NCBI GenBank assembly: GCA_026874595.1
Contig: CM049318.1
Coordinates: 29,602,956 to 29,666,955, forward strand
DNA: 64,000 nt
Reading direction: 5' to 3'
Source: Sipunculus nudus
Lineage: Eukaryota; Annelida; Sipuncula; Golfingiida; Sipunculidae
The notes beneath the pieces were generated by a model. That model did not search any database. It was not told the DNA's origin and saw only the letters and a list, made by a program, of their open reading frames with translations. This document shows positions 52,638 to 63,217 of the stretch, piece by piece; the stretch's first letter is position 1; each line of letters opens with the position of its first letter. The position numbers and the translations under genes are program-made.

Positions 52638-52823
52638 ATGATGATTTTAATAATACTGCTAAAGATAGTGATGATATCTGCCACGGACGATCAGAAGGGG
52701 CAAACTCAATGTAGCCCTGCAAGATATTGCTACCGGATTCTTAGTGACGTCACACAGTTGTTCAACATCATACAGCGATTGAATCCGCCTGTTGTGAATG
52801 CCCTCACTACGGTCCGCTGCGGT

Positions 52824-52881
<58 letters not shown>

Positions 52882-52989
52882 GAAACACACAATTAATATA
52901 AAAAAATCCCAATGACAGTTGCCATACCTACAGAATGAGAACGATATTTTTACTTGCAGGTTATTTCTGATAACCTTTATTTTCTTGAG

Positions 52990-53066
<77 letters not shown>

Positions 53067-54448
53067 AGTACTAATTCCACTCCAGTTTAATTTTGCACGC
53101 TTACATTTATAACTGAATCCAGTGAAGCCTGTATTTGCATTTCCATATAAATATAATGTTGATGTAGGGCTTTTGCGTTTATATTCTCATACGAAAAAAT
53201 GCTAAGACATTTGCATTTGAAACAGGAGTCAAATAATAAAGGCAAATGCTTTATAAAATTTAAAAAACACAACAGTGATTTTAACTTTCCTGTCAGAGCC
53301 AAGTTCAGCAACAACGTTTGTGAATCTTCCATGAATACTTATTTCAATGACTTATTTTCCTGTAATAGTTGATAGAAGTAATATAAATACACACGTATTT
53401 GTACCTATATGCATATCTTGTTTTTTTTTTCAAAATCTTGCCCCCAGCGCTTGTTTGAATCACTCATGTGTGTCAAGTGTAATTAAAATTTGTAATTTCT
53501 ATACTTGCACTTGTGGAAAATAATATGCATAAGAGAAATCACGTTAAGGTAATGAAGTGCAACTAAATAATAGGAGTGATTTTAGTTGTGAATATATGCT
53601 GACTTTTCAATTCAATGGGTAATTATATTATCATATGTCTTAAACAAAATTATACCAGTATCAAATAAATATGATATAGTGGAAGAAAAATTTAGACTTA
53701 CTAACATTTTTATTAGGATTAAAATGTCCTTAATATTATGCATTTGCATTTGAAGACCTGCACCTGAATGCGCTTGCATTAGACTGATAAAGCACTTGCA
53801 TTTGTTAACGTTTGATTGAACTTTGTTTAAACCTATACTAATAAATCAATTACTCTAGCTTTGTAGCTGGGAAAAACAACAACATAGAATTTGCAATCGC
53901 ATTTTAATGCATCACACCATATTTTACTCAATTCACTAAGTTTCCACCTTTATATTTAGGGTCAGGCTGTACAGGACATCAACGTGACAGTATCCTGGAC
54001 CAAACTTCAAGGAAACAGGAGTTTTGCTATAATGTCGTAATGGAGAGGTTTGACTGGGACAACGCTAGAGAACACTGCAGAGAGCTGGGATCTGATCTAG
54101 TCAGTGTGGAAACCAGAGAGGAGATGGATTTGTTGAAAGAGATAATCAAGGAAGATGAACGTGTTCAACAAGACGGTGAGCACGATTTTTAGAATCATTC
54201 AGATTCAGAGTAGAGCGATGCGCAATGCGGTGTACCACTCCCACACAGGGCATCATGAAAACAATATTTCATACGGTCAGAATGTTAATACATTATTTCT
54301 GACATTATGGACTGTAAACATTGTAACTCAACTGTATAAAAACACCTCTCTGCGCGTCACCACTTACCACCTGACGCAGAAGCCTTTTGTGATAATAAAC
54401 GTTTGTGAAAATAAATAATTTAGTCCGAATAAAAGGCGTCGCTCTTCG

Positions 54449-54491
<43 letters not shown>

Positions 54492-55304
54492 TATACATAT
54501 ATATGTATATATCTTACTATATGTGTAGTCGGAGCCCACATACCCACCTCTGCAAGATCCTAATTAAACTTGCTTGTGTTCTTAAATACACTGTGTCACG
54601 CGTCACTAATGTTAAGTCCACGGGTAAGCCGTAGAAATAAAAACAAAAGCAACGGGTATTCTAACGGGACAAATTAATCGTTGATGTCATCATTATATAT
54701 AATCCTTAAGGAATTAAAAGTAATCACGGTAATCCGACTCGCCCTTTAATGGGTTCCTCTTGGGGTGTTTATCAAACTGGAACAAAATTTCATCGAATTA
54801 AATATATCATTAGTGTGCAAAGTAGCTGGCAGACTTGCCAACCAAGCAAATTATGAAAAAAAAAAAGATAATACCCTCGCTACCACGAGGAGGTATAGAA
54901 ATTAAAATGAATAAAAACTATGAAATCAATTATAAAAGTATGTGTTTGTATTTATATGTTTCGTATTCAGTTCACACGGTTCATGCATATCATGAAAATT
55001 ATTGAAAAAAAAAATAAATGTTATGTCAATTTTGTAAATATCAATTTATTATGACGATTATGATTTTAATACAGAGACTATCCGGGGAAATTACTGGTTT
55101 GGATTCTGGACATCGGGTGTTTACAGAATGGATTGGATCTGGGCTGCCACAGGCGAGAGTATGGACTACACGAACTGGACCCCTGGAGAACCAAGCGGCC
55201 CTATTCAGAATGTCGTGTACATTATAGCAACTGATTATCAGTGGGATAACGCATACAAACACGATCAGATGTTTGTCATTTGTGAAAGCCCTGTCGCATG
55301 TTAA
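52638..55304 (+). CDS. Secreted C-type lectin-domain protein (3 exons, 209 residues)
   Basis: Exons 52638-52821, 53960-54175 and 55075-55304 join in phase (1+2 and 1+2), total 630 bases, ending TAA. Residues 1-15 form a hydrophobic signal peptide ([14 protein letters not shown]). A single C-type lectin fold follows: a Cys pair in SGCTGH...EFCY, then [27 protein letters not shown], then FGFWTSG, the [11 protein letters not shown] segment, QWDNA, and [10 protein letters not shown]. First and last core Cys (HCRE, ICE) are kept, but the inner pair is gone: the usual Cys after the EPN-type segment reads NVVYI, and the Cys after the W-N-D segment is Tyr. The EPN sugar motif reads EPS. Such small secreted lectins are common in mollusc immunity; sugar binding here is uncertain. 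Exon 1 is followed 6 bases past its donor by a (TA)n array. Confidence 0.85.
52829..52881. repeat. (TA)n microsatellite beside a splice donor
   Basis: TA array starting 8 bases after the last base of lectin exon 1, interrupted once by GTA. Confidence 0.95.
52992..53063. repeat. (TA)n microsatellite
   Basis: About 36 TA units in intron 1 of the lectin gene. Confidence 0.95.
54450..54488. repeat. (TA)n microsatellite
   Basis: About 19 TA units in intron 2 of the lectin gene, followed by an interrupted TATACATATATATG stretch. Confidence 0.9.
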
Positions 55305-55688
55305 CATTTCAATCACATTTTCTACCACACTTACAACATCTGTTGCCGATGAATGACAAAATGTGGTCGGACCCATTCCATTGACAATCAATATCGTTTG
55401 TCTTATATCTCAAAGTCTTATTTTGTTGGATAAACTCAGCAGACGACAAAAACACACAGTCTGCATGTTTTTGTACTCGGGTAAAGGTCTTTTTTCGCAC
55501 GATTAAGGAAAGTATAGATAGAGATTGATTTAGTATATGTGACTGCTGATTTTTCATTGTCATTAAGCTGAAGAATATCGTCAATAGTCAAGTGAAGTCA
55601 ATATCGTCCCATCCCTGTGGCCAGAATGAATGACAGTGGCTAACACTGAATGCTCGTCTCCGTTGTATCAACAAAGAGGGCCCATTTA
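55305..55688. other. Lectin 3' flank, no gene seen
   Basis: The first 150 bases resemble the fragment at 49138-49290. Nothing else was recognised. Confidence 0.5.
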
Positions 55689-56050
55689 CCGGCTTCTGTA
55701 GCTCAGGAGTAGAGCAGAGGTCATAAAGCCGGGGGGACGTGAGTTCAGATCTGATCCAAGGGGGTGAGATTTTCACGGTCGACCCCCACCCCGAGTGAGC
55801 GCTCTGCAGACCTGATTGGAAGGCCAAACGGCCAAGGTTCACTCACAAACGAGCTCGCCTTTCGGGGTTCCTCGGTAGCATGACCCACCAATTGGGATGA
55901 TTGCACACCCAGGGAACGCAGGTGCTGGAGTCACCGGGCCTGGATTACACTGGGATATACGATGAGAGGAAGCGTGTGAAACTGCCCTCCCACCTAGTCC
56001 AAAACCGTAATGAAACTCAGCAGATTTACAAATATATTAATAAAGACTGA
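55689..56050 (+). mobile_element. tRNA-derived SINE, copy 1
   Basis: Starts CCGGCTTCTGTAGCTCAGG (A-box region) with a B-box-like GAGTTCAGATC at about 55741. The tRNA-like head is followed by a body with CGGTCGACCCCCA, GGGGTTCCTCG, TGACCCA, ACACCC, CACCGGGCCT and AAACTCAGCAGAT. The same blocks recur in order in copy 2 at 56696. The ends are set by that alignment. Confidence 0.8.
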
Positions 56051-56695
56051 AGTCTTAAGTTATTATGCACTCTTGCACTTTTGTCATTTATGAAATACTT
56101 GTATATCAATTCCCGCCTTGAGACTGGCTTATGGGATACGGCATTGTGACATGAAGTGCGCATAGTCGTCGAAAAGGTTCATTTAGTCATATATTACAGG
56201 TGTAATAAAAGCAATAATCTTTGTATGTGGGTATACTACAAATACGCGGGTGATGTTATAGGGGTTGCCCAGTGAATTATACACTTGTGTAGTCGTTTTG
56301 GTGCATATAAACCAATTCGACCTCGCGCACCAAGAAAAGGGAAATAAATTATAATGTGTCCTGACTGTCATCTGCGAATGAAGCCATATGGTCACGTGAC
56401 CTATATTTTCACAAAATGACGGTCAGAACCCATCCATGTTTGCAAACATGAAATACAAATTTTTGTACAAAATATTAAATATTATTATTACTATTATTGA
56501 TTCTCACACACTTCTTCTAATTTAAGTATACATATAAGAAAGTATACAAAGTTTCATTAATTCCTTGTTAATAATTAAATTTAATAAGGTCGCTGCAGAT
56601 GCATTTTTTGTAATTAACGTGGCAGTAATTTTTCTGGTGTCCAATTAACACGGAATGAGTTCTTTATAAAATGATTATCAGTAATGTAAAATGAC
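56051..56695. other. Intergenic, no gene seen
   Basis: AT-rich spacer between the two SINE copies. No motif was recognised. Confidence 0.4.
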
Positions 56696-57040
56696 CGGCT
56701 TCTGTCGCTCAGGGATAGAGAACAGGACTTATAGTCGGGAGATCGTGGGTTCGAATCTCAGCCGAGGCGGTCGACCCCCATCCATGGTTAGCGCTGTGCA
56801 GGCTAAATGGGAAGGTTGTGCCTCACAGCCGTGTATCACGAACATACGAGTGCGTCTTTTGGGGGTTCCTCGATGTTTTGACCCAGCAATGGGAATGATT
56901 ATACACCCGGGAGCCGCAGGTGCGGTAGACACCGGGCCTTGGTGACACAAGGATACAAAATAAAAACGATAATAAGCGAGTGCTACGGCCCTTTCAAATA
57001 GTCTCAAACCAAAATGGAAACTCTGCAGATGAACATACTT
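56696..57040 (+). mobile_element. tRNA-derived SINE, copy 2 (same family)
   Basis: Starts CCGGCTTCTGTCGCTCAGGG with a clear B-box GGTTCGAATCT near 56748. CGGCT at the head can pair with AGCCG at about 56760, a tRNA-like acceptor. The body blocks match copy 1 (CGGTCGACCCCCATCC, GGGGTTCCTCG, TTGACCCA, ACACCGGGCCT, AAACTCTGCAGAT). The cloverleaf is imperfect and continues into the SINE body, so it is not a functional tRNA gene. Confidence 0.8.
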
Positions 57041-58007
57041 AGGTTAAGAATTAGAAAAGGCAGCATAAAAAATGGAGGCGGTTACCTCCACCTTAAAAAA
57101 AAGTAAAATGCAATTTTCGTCGTGTACTTACTTTTATCACGTTCAATACTCAGCCAAATATTCCCCTGGTACCTGTCCTGCAACCGTCCCCGGGTGCTCC
57201 GGGCAAATCAATTTTGAGTGTGAATTTGTGGATTTATCGATAACGAAGGTGCGTAGTCAACCTAGTCCCAGGCCCATAAAACCAGAGGAGGTGTTATGCT
57301 AGGAAGGAAGAGCCAGTTAATTGACAAACTGGTTGGTACTACATTCAAAGTACACACGCGAATTGACACACATGTGCACACATCTTAACACTAACACCAG
57401 GAGAGTCCAGACAATCCAAAGTTCCGAGTCCATCAACAGTTGTTGTCGGCTCGGATGGACTTGTCAGCCTATCCCTTTTATCATTTCAGTGGAAATAAGT
57501 AGAGATTCATAAAACGATTCATAAAAACAATTCATATAATCTTATATCTGATGACACTTTCATTTCTCACTCGATCAACTTCTAGGACACTTAAGGTTAA
57601 TACATTACTGCAGGAGCAGACCCGGGGATTTCAGCCACACAACCTTGTTTTAAAACAATTTTTTGGCCAGAACTTTTTCGTTAAAAAATTTAGGTTCTGT
57701 CCTGGTTTGGACCCCTCTTTTTCCTAAATCCTGGATCGGCCCCTGTTACTGTTATTGACAGCATATATTATAAAATGTTCATTATGCCCCCCCCCCGCAT
57801 ATAAACACATTGGGAATGATATAGAAACAGGAACTTTTAATAGTCGGTGATAATTTTTGTAATGTAGAGGTTAATTTTGTCGCAAACTCTCTTTTATCTA
57901 TGCGATGGTCCATCCTGCAGTTGTTGAATTTATATGATTTTAAATACTAACTATTATGTGAAGATCCTGCCCTGAAGAAAATACTGGTTCACATTTCGGG
58001 TTATGCA

Positions 58008-58011
<4 letters not shown>
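57041..58011. other. Intergenic, no gene seen
   Basis: Open frames at 57072-57302 and 57321-57512 have no family motif or splice support. A C-run lies at about 57787. Confidence 0.4.

Positions 58012-58079
<68 letters not shown>
58012..58079. repeat. (TA)n microsatellite
   Basis: About 34 TA units preceded by GCATTTAA, the same lead-in as the array at 63158. Confidence 0.95.
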
Positions 58080-58081
<2 letters not shown>

Positions 58082-59020
58082 CGTACGTATCATTTTCATA
58101 TATTCCAATATGGATGCGTTTTCATAAAACATAATCCAATATAGAACCCAGGTTCTTCTGAAATACATTTTTGAATGAATTTGTGAATGATTGTACAAGT
58201 ATATATAAGAATTTGTCTGAATCTGTAGGTTCCTTATATGAAGATTTTTAACATTGGCGGGAATACAAGAACATTTCATAGCTTATGTTATTCGCAGAGC
58301 ATTTTTTTATATTTCATACCTGCATAGGGTTAAAGTTTCGGCAGAGAAATCTAAAACGTGCTGATTTAGATAAGTCTCAACTGCTATATATTTGTTGACC
58401 TTCACCGAAACCAGTTTTTGGAGAAACTGGCACGGACATTCTGAGTGTAAGATTTTACATTTACTACTTTGGGCACTGCTGTGCGATCTGGCGGGATAAA
58501 AACAATCATGCGGGCATTCCTGTTTCACGCGTGAAAGAAAGTATTTGTTTGGGCACAACTATGTCTTCGCCTGTTTCTTAATACCCACGTGGGCATTCTT
58601 TTGTGTTACACGTGATCAAAAGTACTAGTGTGTGCATTCATGGGTATCACATGTGATCTGTGCATTACGCATGATCAAAAGTACTTGTGTGGGCATACTT
58701 GTGTATTTAGCGTTATCCAAAGTACTCGAGTTGGCATATCTGTATTTTACGCGTATTAAAAGTACTCGTGTGCGCATTCGTGTGTATTACGCGTGATCAA
58801 AGTACTCATCTGGGCATTCCTGCGTGTTACACGAGATAAAGGAAAACTATGCATTCCTGCTTGTGACACGGTTATAGATTGACTAATGTTTGCGTTCCAA
58901 GAGAAGTTGTGTGAATTCTAGAGTGTAACGCAGTATAGGCATTCGTGTGTGTAACGCGAATGAACAATAAGAAGCGTACGTGTATATTCTAGATAAATTT
59001 ATAGTGTGCTCATACAATTT

Positions 59021-59400
59021 ACGCATGCGCGGTGGTGTAATGCTCAGGGGCCTGTTGCAATAACATTTTACTGGACTTAAGCCCAGTTGGGGGCCTAAAT
59101 ACCATGATTACAATTGTGACGTCATAATGGTTACCATGGTGACACTCAGATGCCCCTGGGCTTAAGTCACCTACATGACTTAAGTCACCTTATTGCAACA
59201 CACCCCAGGTCTCTGGACTTCTGATCGCAAGGTTGCGGGGTTCGCGTCCCGTTCCGACTGCGCTGAGCCTCTCTTCACCACAAGGGTAAGCTCTCTCGTT
59301 AAGGAGTCAATGGGAATTGGGCATGGGCGTCAGACAAATGTAAAACGAAAAAAAATGTTGAGCACCGAGAAAAGCTACACGAATGAACAGCCCCAAAGAC
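59021..59400 (+). mobile_element. tRNA-derived SINE interrupted by a MITE
   Basis: A-box TGGTGTAATGC at 59033-59043 and B-box GGTTCGCGTCC at 59239-59249. Removing the 160-base insert at 59047-59206 brings them to normal pol III spacing (35 bases between). The joined head resembles a tRNA with TCTGGACTTCTGATC in the anticodon arm, Gln-like at best. The 3' end is approximate. Confidence 0.6.
59047..59206. mobile_element. 160-bp MITE with 17-base terminal inverted repeats
   Basis: The left end GGGGCCTGTTGCAATAA and the inverse of the right end GGGGTGTGTTGCAATAA match at 15 of 17 bases. Inner CTTAAG and GGTTACCATGGTGACA palindromic blocks add further fold-back. No coding capacity. The GGGGCCTGTTGCA start resembles PIF/Harbinger-type ends, which is inference. 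It lies between the A- and B-boxes of a SINE. Confidence 0.75.
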
Positions 59401-59909
59401 CATGAAGGCAGAGTGTAAGGTCGGAGGAGAACTTATACAAGAGTAAAAACCCTTACCTTTTGTGTGTGTGACGTGGTTTTAAGAGAAACAGGTGTGTTCA
59501 TTCCAGTGTATCACGCGGTTTTAAAAGAAACGCCCACCCGTGCGTACTTTCAATGGTCTTACACGAAACGCATATTCATTCATGCAGTCACATAGTTTTA
59601 AGAATAACACGTACTAACGAGGATTTACATGGAGGTCAACGTGTCTGCATTCCCACCAGAATGGCAAAATTAACGGTGACTTTTAACAGACAAGTTATCG
59701 GGAATGTGTTTTATTAAAAAAAATCATTATAAAACTTCAAACCATAAAGATCATCAAGATTGTCGTATCTCTAGTGATTCCAGGTAGTTAAATCTTGTAC
59801 ATTCACGGAAGCTTGAACCCATGAAATTGAAAATATGACTACCATGGAAAAAAAATCTAACACCTACTTAGTCTATTACTAGAAGACGGACTTAATAATA
59901 TTTTAAATC

Positions 59910-59917
<8 letters not shown>

Positions 59918-59962
<45 letters not shown>
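59918..59962. repeat. (TA)n microsatellite
   Basis: About 24 TA units. Confidence 0.95.
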
Positions 59963-59966
<4 letters not shown>

Positions 59967-60422
59967 AATACACAAAATTGACCAAGATATCTTTGTTAAA
60001 CTAAAATATGATAATGAGAACGTCACTTTATGATCATGATACATTACAACATGTAATAAATCGCGAAGTCATGAGAAAAAAAATGTACTAAATGATAAGT
60101 GCGTGGATGTTACATGGAATACGATCCTATAGTCATTCTGTAATGTTTATCATCAATCATCGATGCTGTTTGAGGTAATCACACGCCGCAACAATCCATT
60201 TCCTGAGTTAATATCACTTGTTTATTAACCGGCCACGCATGTTATCACAGATACAGAAGCCCCGGCATACGTGATACAACAACGTCATCTAAAGCTGATA
60301 TCAATTCCCATGATATATGGCTTATACCTTGATTTTTATAGAGTGACCTCATATTAACCCGGTAGTCAGTTTACACATACACGCAACGCCTTGTAATAAA
60401 TCGACAAGATTCACAAATTGTG

Positions 60423-60492
60423 TGACGTCACTTTGCTCTGTCACTCGCCTCCCCGGATAAAATCGACAAGCAACCCCGGGCATGTGACGTCA
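60423..60492. promoter_or_regulatory. Pair of perfect CRE palindromes
   Basis: TGACGTCA at 60423-60430 and again at 60485-60492, both inside GTGACGTCAC, start-to-start 62 bases. TGACGTCA is the full CREB/ATF site. The local sequence is also richer in G+C than its surroundings. The pair lies about 190 bases upstream of the small plus-strand open frame at 60680 and beyond the end of the minus-strand receptor gene. Whether it drives transcription is unknown. Confidence 0.5.
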
Positions 60493-60679
60493 CAGTGCTC
60501 CGTGAAGCACGGCCAGGGAATAAAACTGACTAAAATGTAGTATCTTAATGGGTGAAGGTACCGACGCTAGTGCGAAGTGTTTAAATTTGAAGTGTTTTAC
60601 TGGGGTGCTTTGTGAAAATTGAGTGACTACACAACGGTGGTAGTGTTGATAACATGCGTGACCATTTAATATAAATATT

Positions 60680-60799
60680 ATGAACCCGCTTGTTTGGTCT
60701 TGCCTTTGTATTGGCCTCCTAGAAGCCGCACCGTACCTCAGTACTACTGGCCAATATTGCCACTCTCAGGCAAATACGAAGGCAACAAGGAACATACAG
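60680..60799 (+). CDS. Candidate first exon of a secreted peptide (40 residues), uncertain
   Basis: ATG at 60680 opens a frame starting MNPLVWSCLCIGLLEAAPYL, a plausible signal peptide, then a short Cys-containing stretch ending at CAG before GTCAAT, a weak donor. Read through, the frame stops after 44 codons. It is preceded by ATATAAATATT and by the CRE pair. No downstream plus-strand exon was found in the window, and the stretch is also where the 3' UTR of the minus-strand receptor should be. I do not recognise the protein; it may be chance. Confidence 0.25.
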
Positions 60800-60841
60800 G
60801 TCAATAACATTTAAGTATTTTCCAGGCAGGGAAGGGAAAAA

Positions 60842-63153
60842 TTATTCATTATCCCTAAGGAATATACTAAGTCCACAGGTAATAGAAATTATAGCAAACA
60901 CCAAGAGAAATAATCTGTCCAAGACCAGCGCTATCAATTTCCACTCGAGTCGGATGGAGTTGATCTCATCCTCCTCCCGGTTCTTGTTCGCCATAAACTT
61001 ATTCTGCTGATTCAGCACTTCTAGGATTTCTGTGAGAATACGGTCTGATGTGCTCAGCTCGGCGTGGTTCTTGTTGTTAGGGGTCAGAGGGGTTTCCTTC
61101 ATGTCTCTACCATTTTGGGCCGGTGACCAGGAGTTCTTCGTTTTCTTGTAACTTTGGTTGTTCTTTGGAAGTTCCACACTCTCTCCACCTTCCGTCAATA
61201 TGTTGGTGGTGTCATAGTAATGCTGTGAAGATGAAAATAACATAGTTAATTATGAATGAGTAAATGATGTGGAACACAAATGCATTGGAATTAAGGCTAA
61301 GCAGGTTAAGATGACTGTATTTTTTATTCGTATTGTAATATATAGCGGAAATTAAATGTTTATTCTTCACTGCAAAATAAATGTATGGTTTTGTTATTTG
61401 TTGTGTGTTATTCTTGTCCGAAAAGGACATTGTCTAATAAAGTAATATATTATAATTTATGCATTCCTGTAATAAGATTTTGTTTAATTTTACCTTATAT
61501 AAAATTAATATAATTAAAGAAAGAGGCTTATTTAATAAAATAATTCTCGGAAATAATATTTGCACAATACACCTATGATATATTTGCGATTTCGATGTTC
61601 ACATTTTGAATTTAAAAAATTTTATTTCAGAAATCACCTTTCACCTTAGATTAAGAAGGACAAACACACAAACGTGTGTTACTTTTTAATTTCTACTTCT
61701 TATTTTAAAGCAGAAGATATTTAAGCCCTTCGTGTTAACCTGTATTCCCTTCATGTTTTCATTTGAATTAAAGTGACCCCTTGTTCATCAAAAAATAAAA
61801 TTCCTTAACTTGTTTCTTTCATAAATAGACAAAATAACGAATACAACAGGACGATTTATTATGCTAGCAAACTGAAGTAAGCTTTACCAAAGGACAAGTA
61901 ACCTCCTTAAATAAGACAGCTCAAATAAGTATTAGAGACTGATCTAGGATATAAAGATCGATTACAGTTTTTTTTACCGTACACTATGAAATTACCCATT
62001 CTCTTACTTAAACGACAATTTCATGGTTCCAGCGCACCACATGACCAAATAAATGTACATAATGCCTGATATAAAACAAAGTCAAATGTTCTATAGGACT
62101 CCAAAGGTCAATTAGAGCAGCTGAGAAAGTAGCAATAGATTTGTGTAATTTGACAGAAGTATCTGAAACTAGATGTGGTCAGACAACGGTCCTCAGAGGG
62201 CCCCGCCATTCTAGTATTGCTGAACTAGTTTCAAAGTTTAAAAACTTCAGTGAAGGAAAATCACCGATTGTGTTTTGGTGGCCATATCGGAATTCAGACA
62301 GATCTGGAGCGCTCATAGGCACCAATCATCCCGGTGGATTTGAGAAAGATAAAACATGTTCTTTTTGAGATATCGCGCGAATGAAAATCACCGACTGTGC
62401 TGTGATGGCCATACTGGAATTCCGACCGGTCTTAATTCGAAAAATCTGGAGCCCTTATAGGTAGCAATCATCCCTGCGAATTTGAGGAAGATCATACATG
62501 TTCTTGTTGAGATAACGAGCGCGAAAGAACGCGTCACTGATGGAAGAACGGAAAGACGGAACGAAGGATGGACGGAAGGAGGAAAGGACGGACGGACTCT
62601 CACGGTGATCATCGCTTTTGGACCGGGGCCCTTATAAACGATTTTGAACATGTTTAGAACTTCTTAGGACAGCCAATACGACATATGATTATTTCTAACG
62701 TCTTTGGAATAAAAAATAAGGTACTCACCATGGCAGACATCTTATATTGTCTAACGGTCTGTTGCATGCACACCACTCTAATCAAATATTTCAACACCAG
62801 GGTGCGCGCCCATCGTGGCGCCCTGTTCCCATGTTCACCATTGAAGTGCAAGTTCATGATAAACACCGCCATTATAGTTGATAATGATAATAAGCCGATC
62901 GATGATAAAAAGAAAATACCTGAAACAAGAGAATTTGATAAAGTAAGGCAGTGTGTGCGGCTCCAAAATCCATCGTACATTGCACAATCAATGATATATT
63001 CGTTTCAGTATTTTTTCAATGTGTGTAGATAATGATAACGCCTTTTGGGTTTACGAACAATTAATAAAAATATTATTCACAGACACACACAAACCCTCAC
63101 ACACATGTATATATATACGTAGCCTTACAGCAACTTCTTTCGATTTTGACGCA

Positions 63154-63217
<64 letters not shown>

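Larger units (their letters stand above)
58505..59640. repeat. Minisatellite, about 40-base unit, split by a SINE insertion
   Basis: GGGCATTC-type blocks start near 58513, 58593, 58634, 58693, 58734, 58774, 58814 and 58851, mostly 37-41 bases apart, each with TGTTACGCG-like and GATCAAAAGTACTCGTG-like blocks. Degenerate units go on to about 58960 and resume at about 59465-59640 after the SINE. Unit copies are clearly diverged. Confidence 0.75.
61440..62728. other. Intron of the receptor gene with repeats
   Basis: AT-rich left part with nothing recognised. The right part (62256-62600) carries the 127-base duplication and a GGAAGG/GACGG tract. Confidence 0.5.

Noticed and set aside
56696-56770. 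Functional tRNA gene
   Set aside because: A- and B-boxes are present but the cloverleaf is imperfect and the same head with a 270-base body occurs at 55689, so it is a SINE.
58505-58960. Regularly spaced repeats resembling a CRISPR array
   Set aside because: The units are diverged, there are no unique spacers of constant length, and the DNA is eukaryotic; this is a minisatellite.
61212-61430. Minus-strand 72-residue frame upstream of the receptor loop exon
   Set aside because: It is intron sequence read through the acceptor at 61223-61225.
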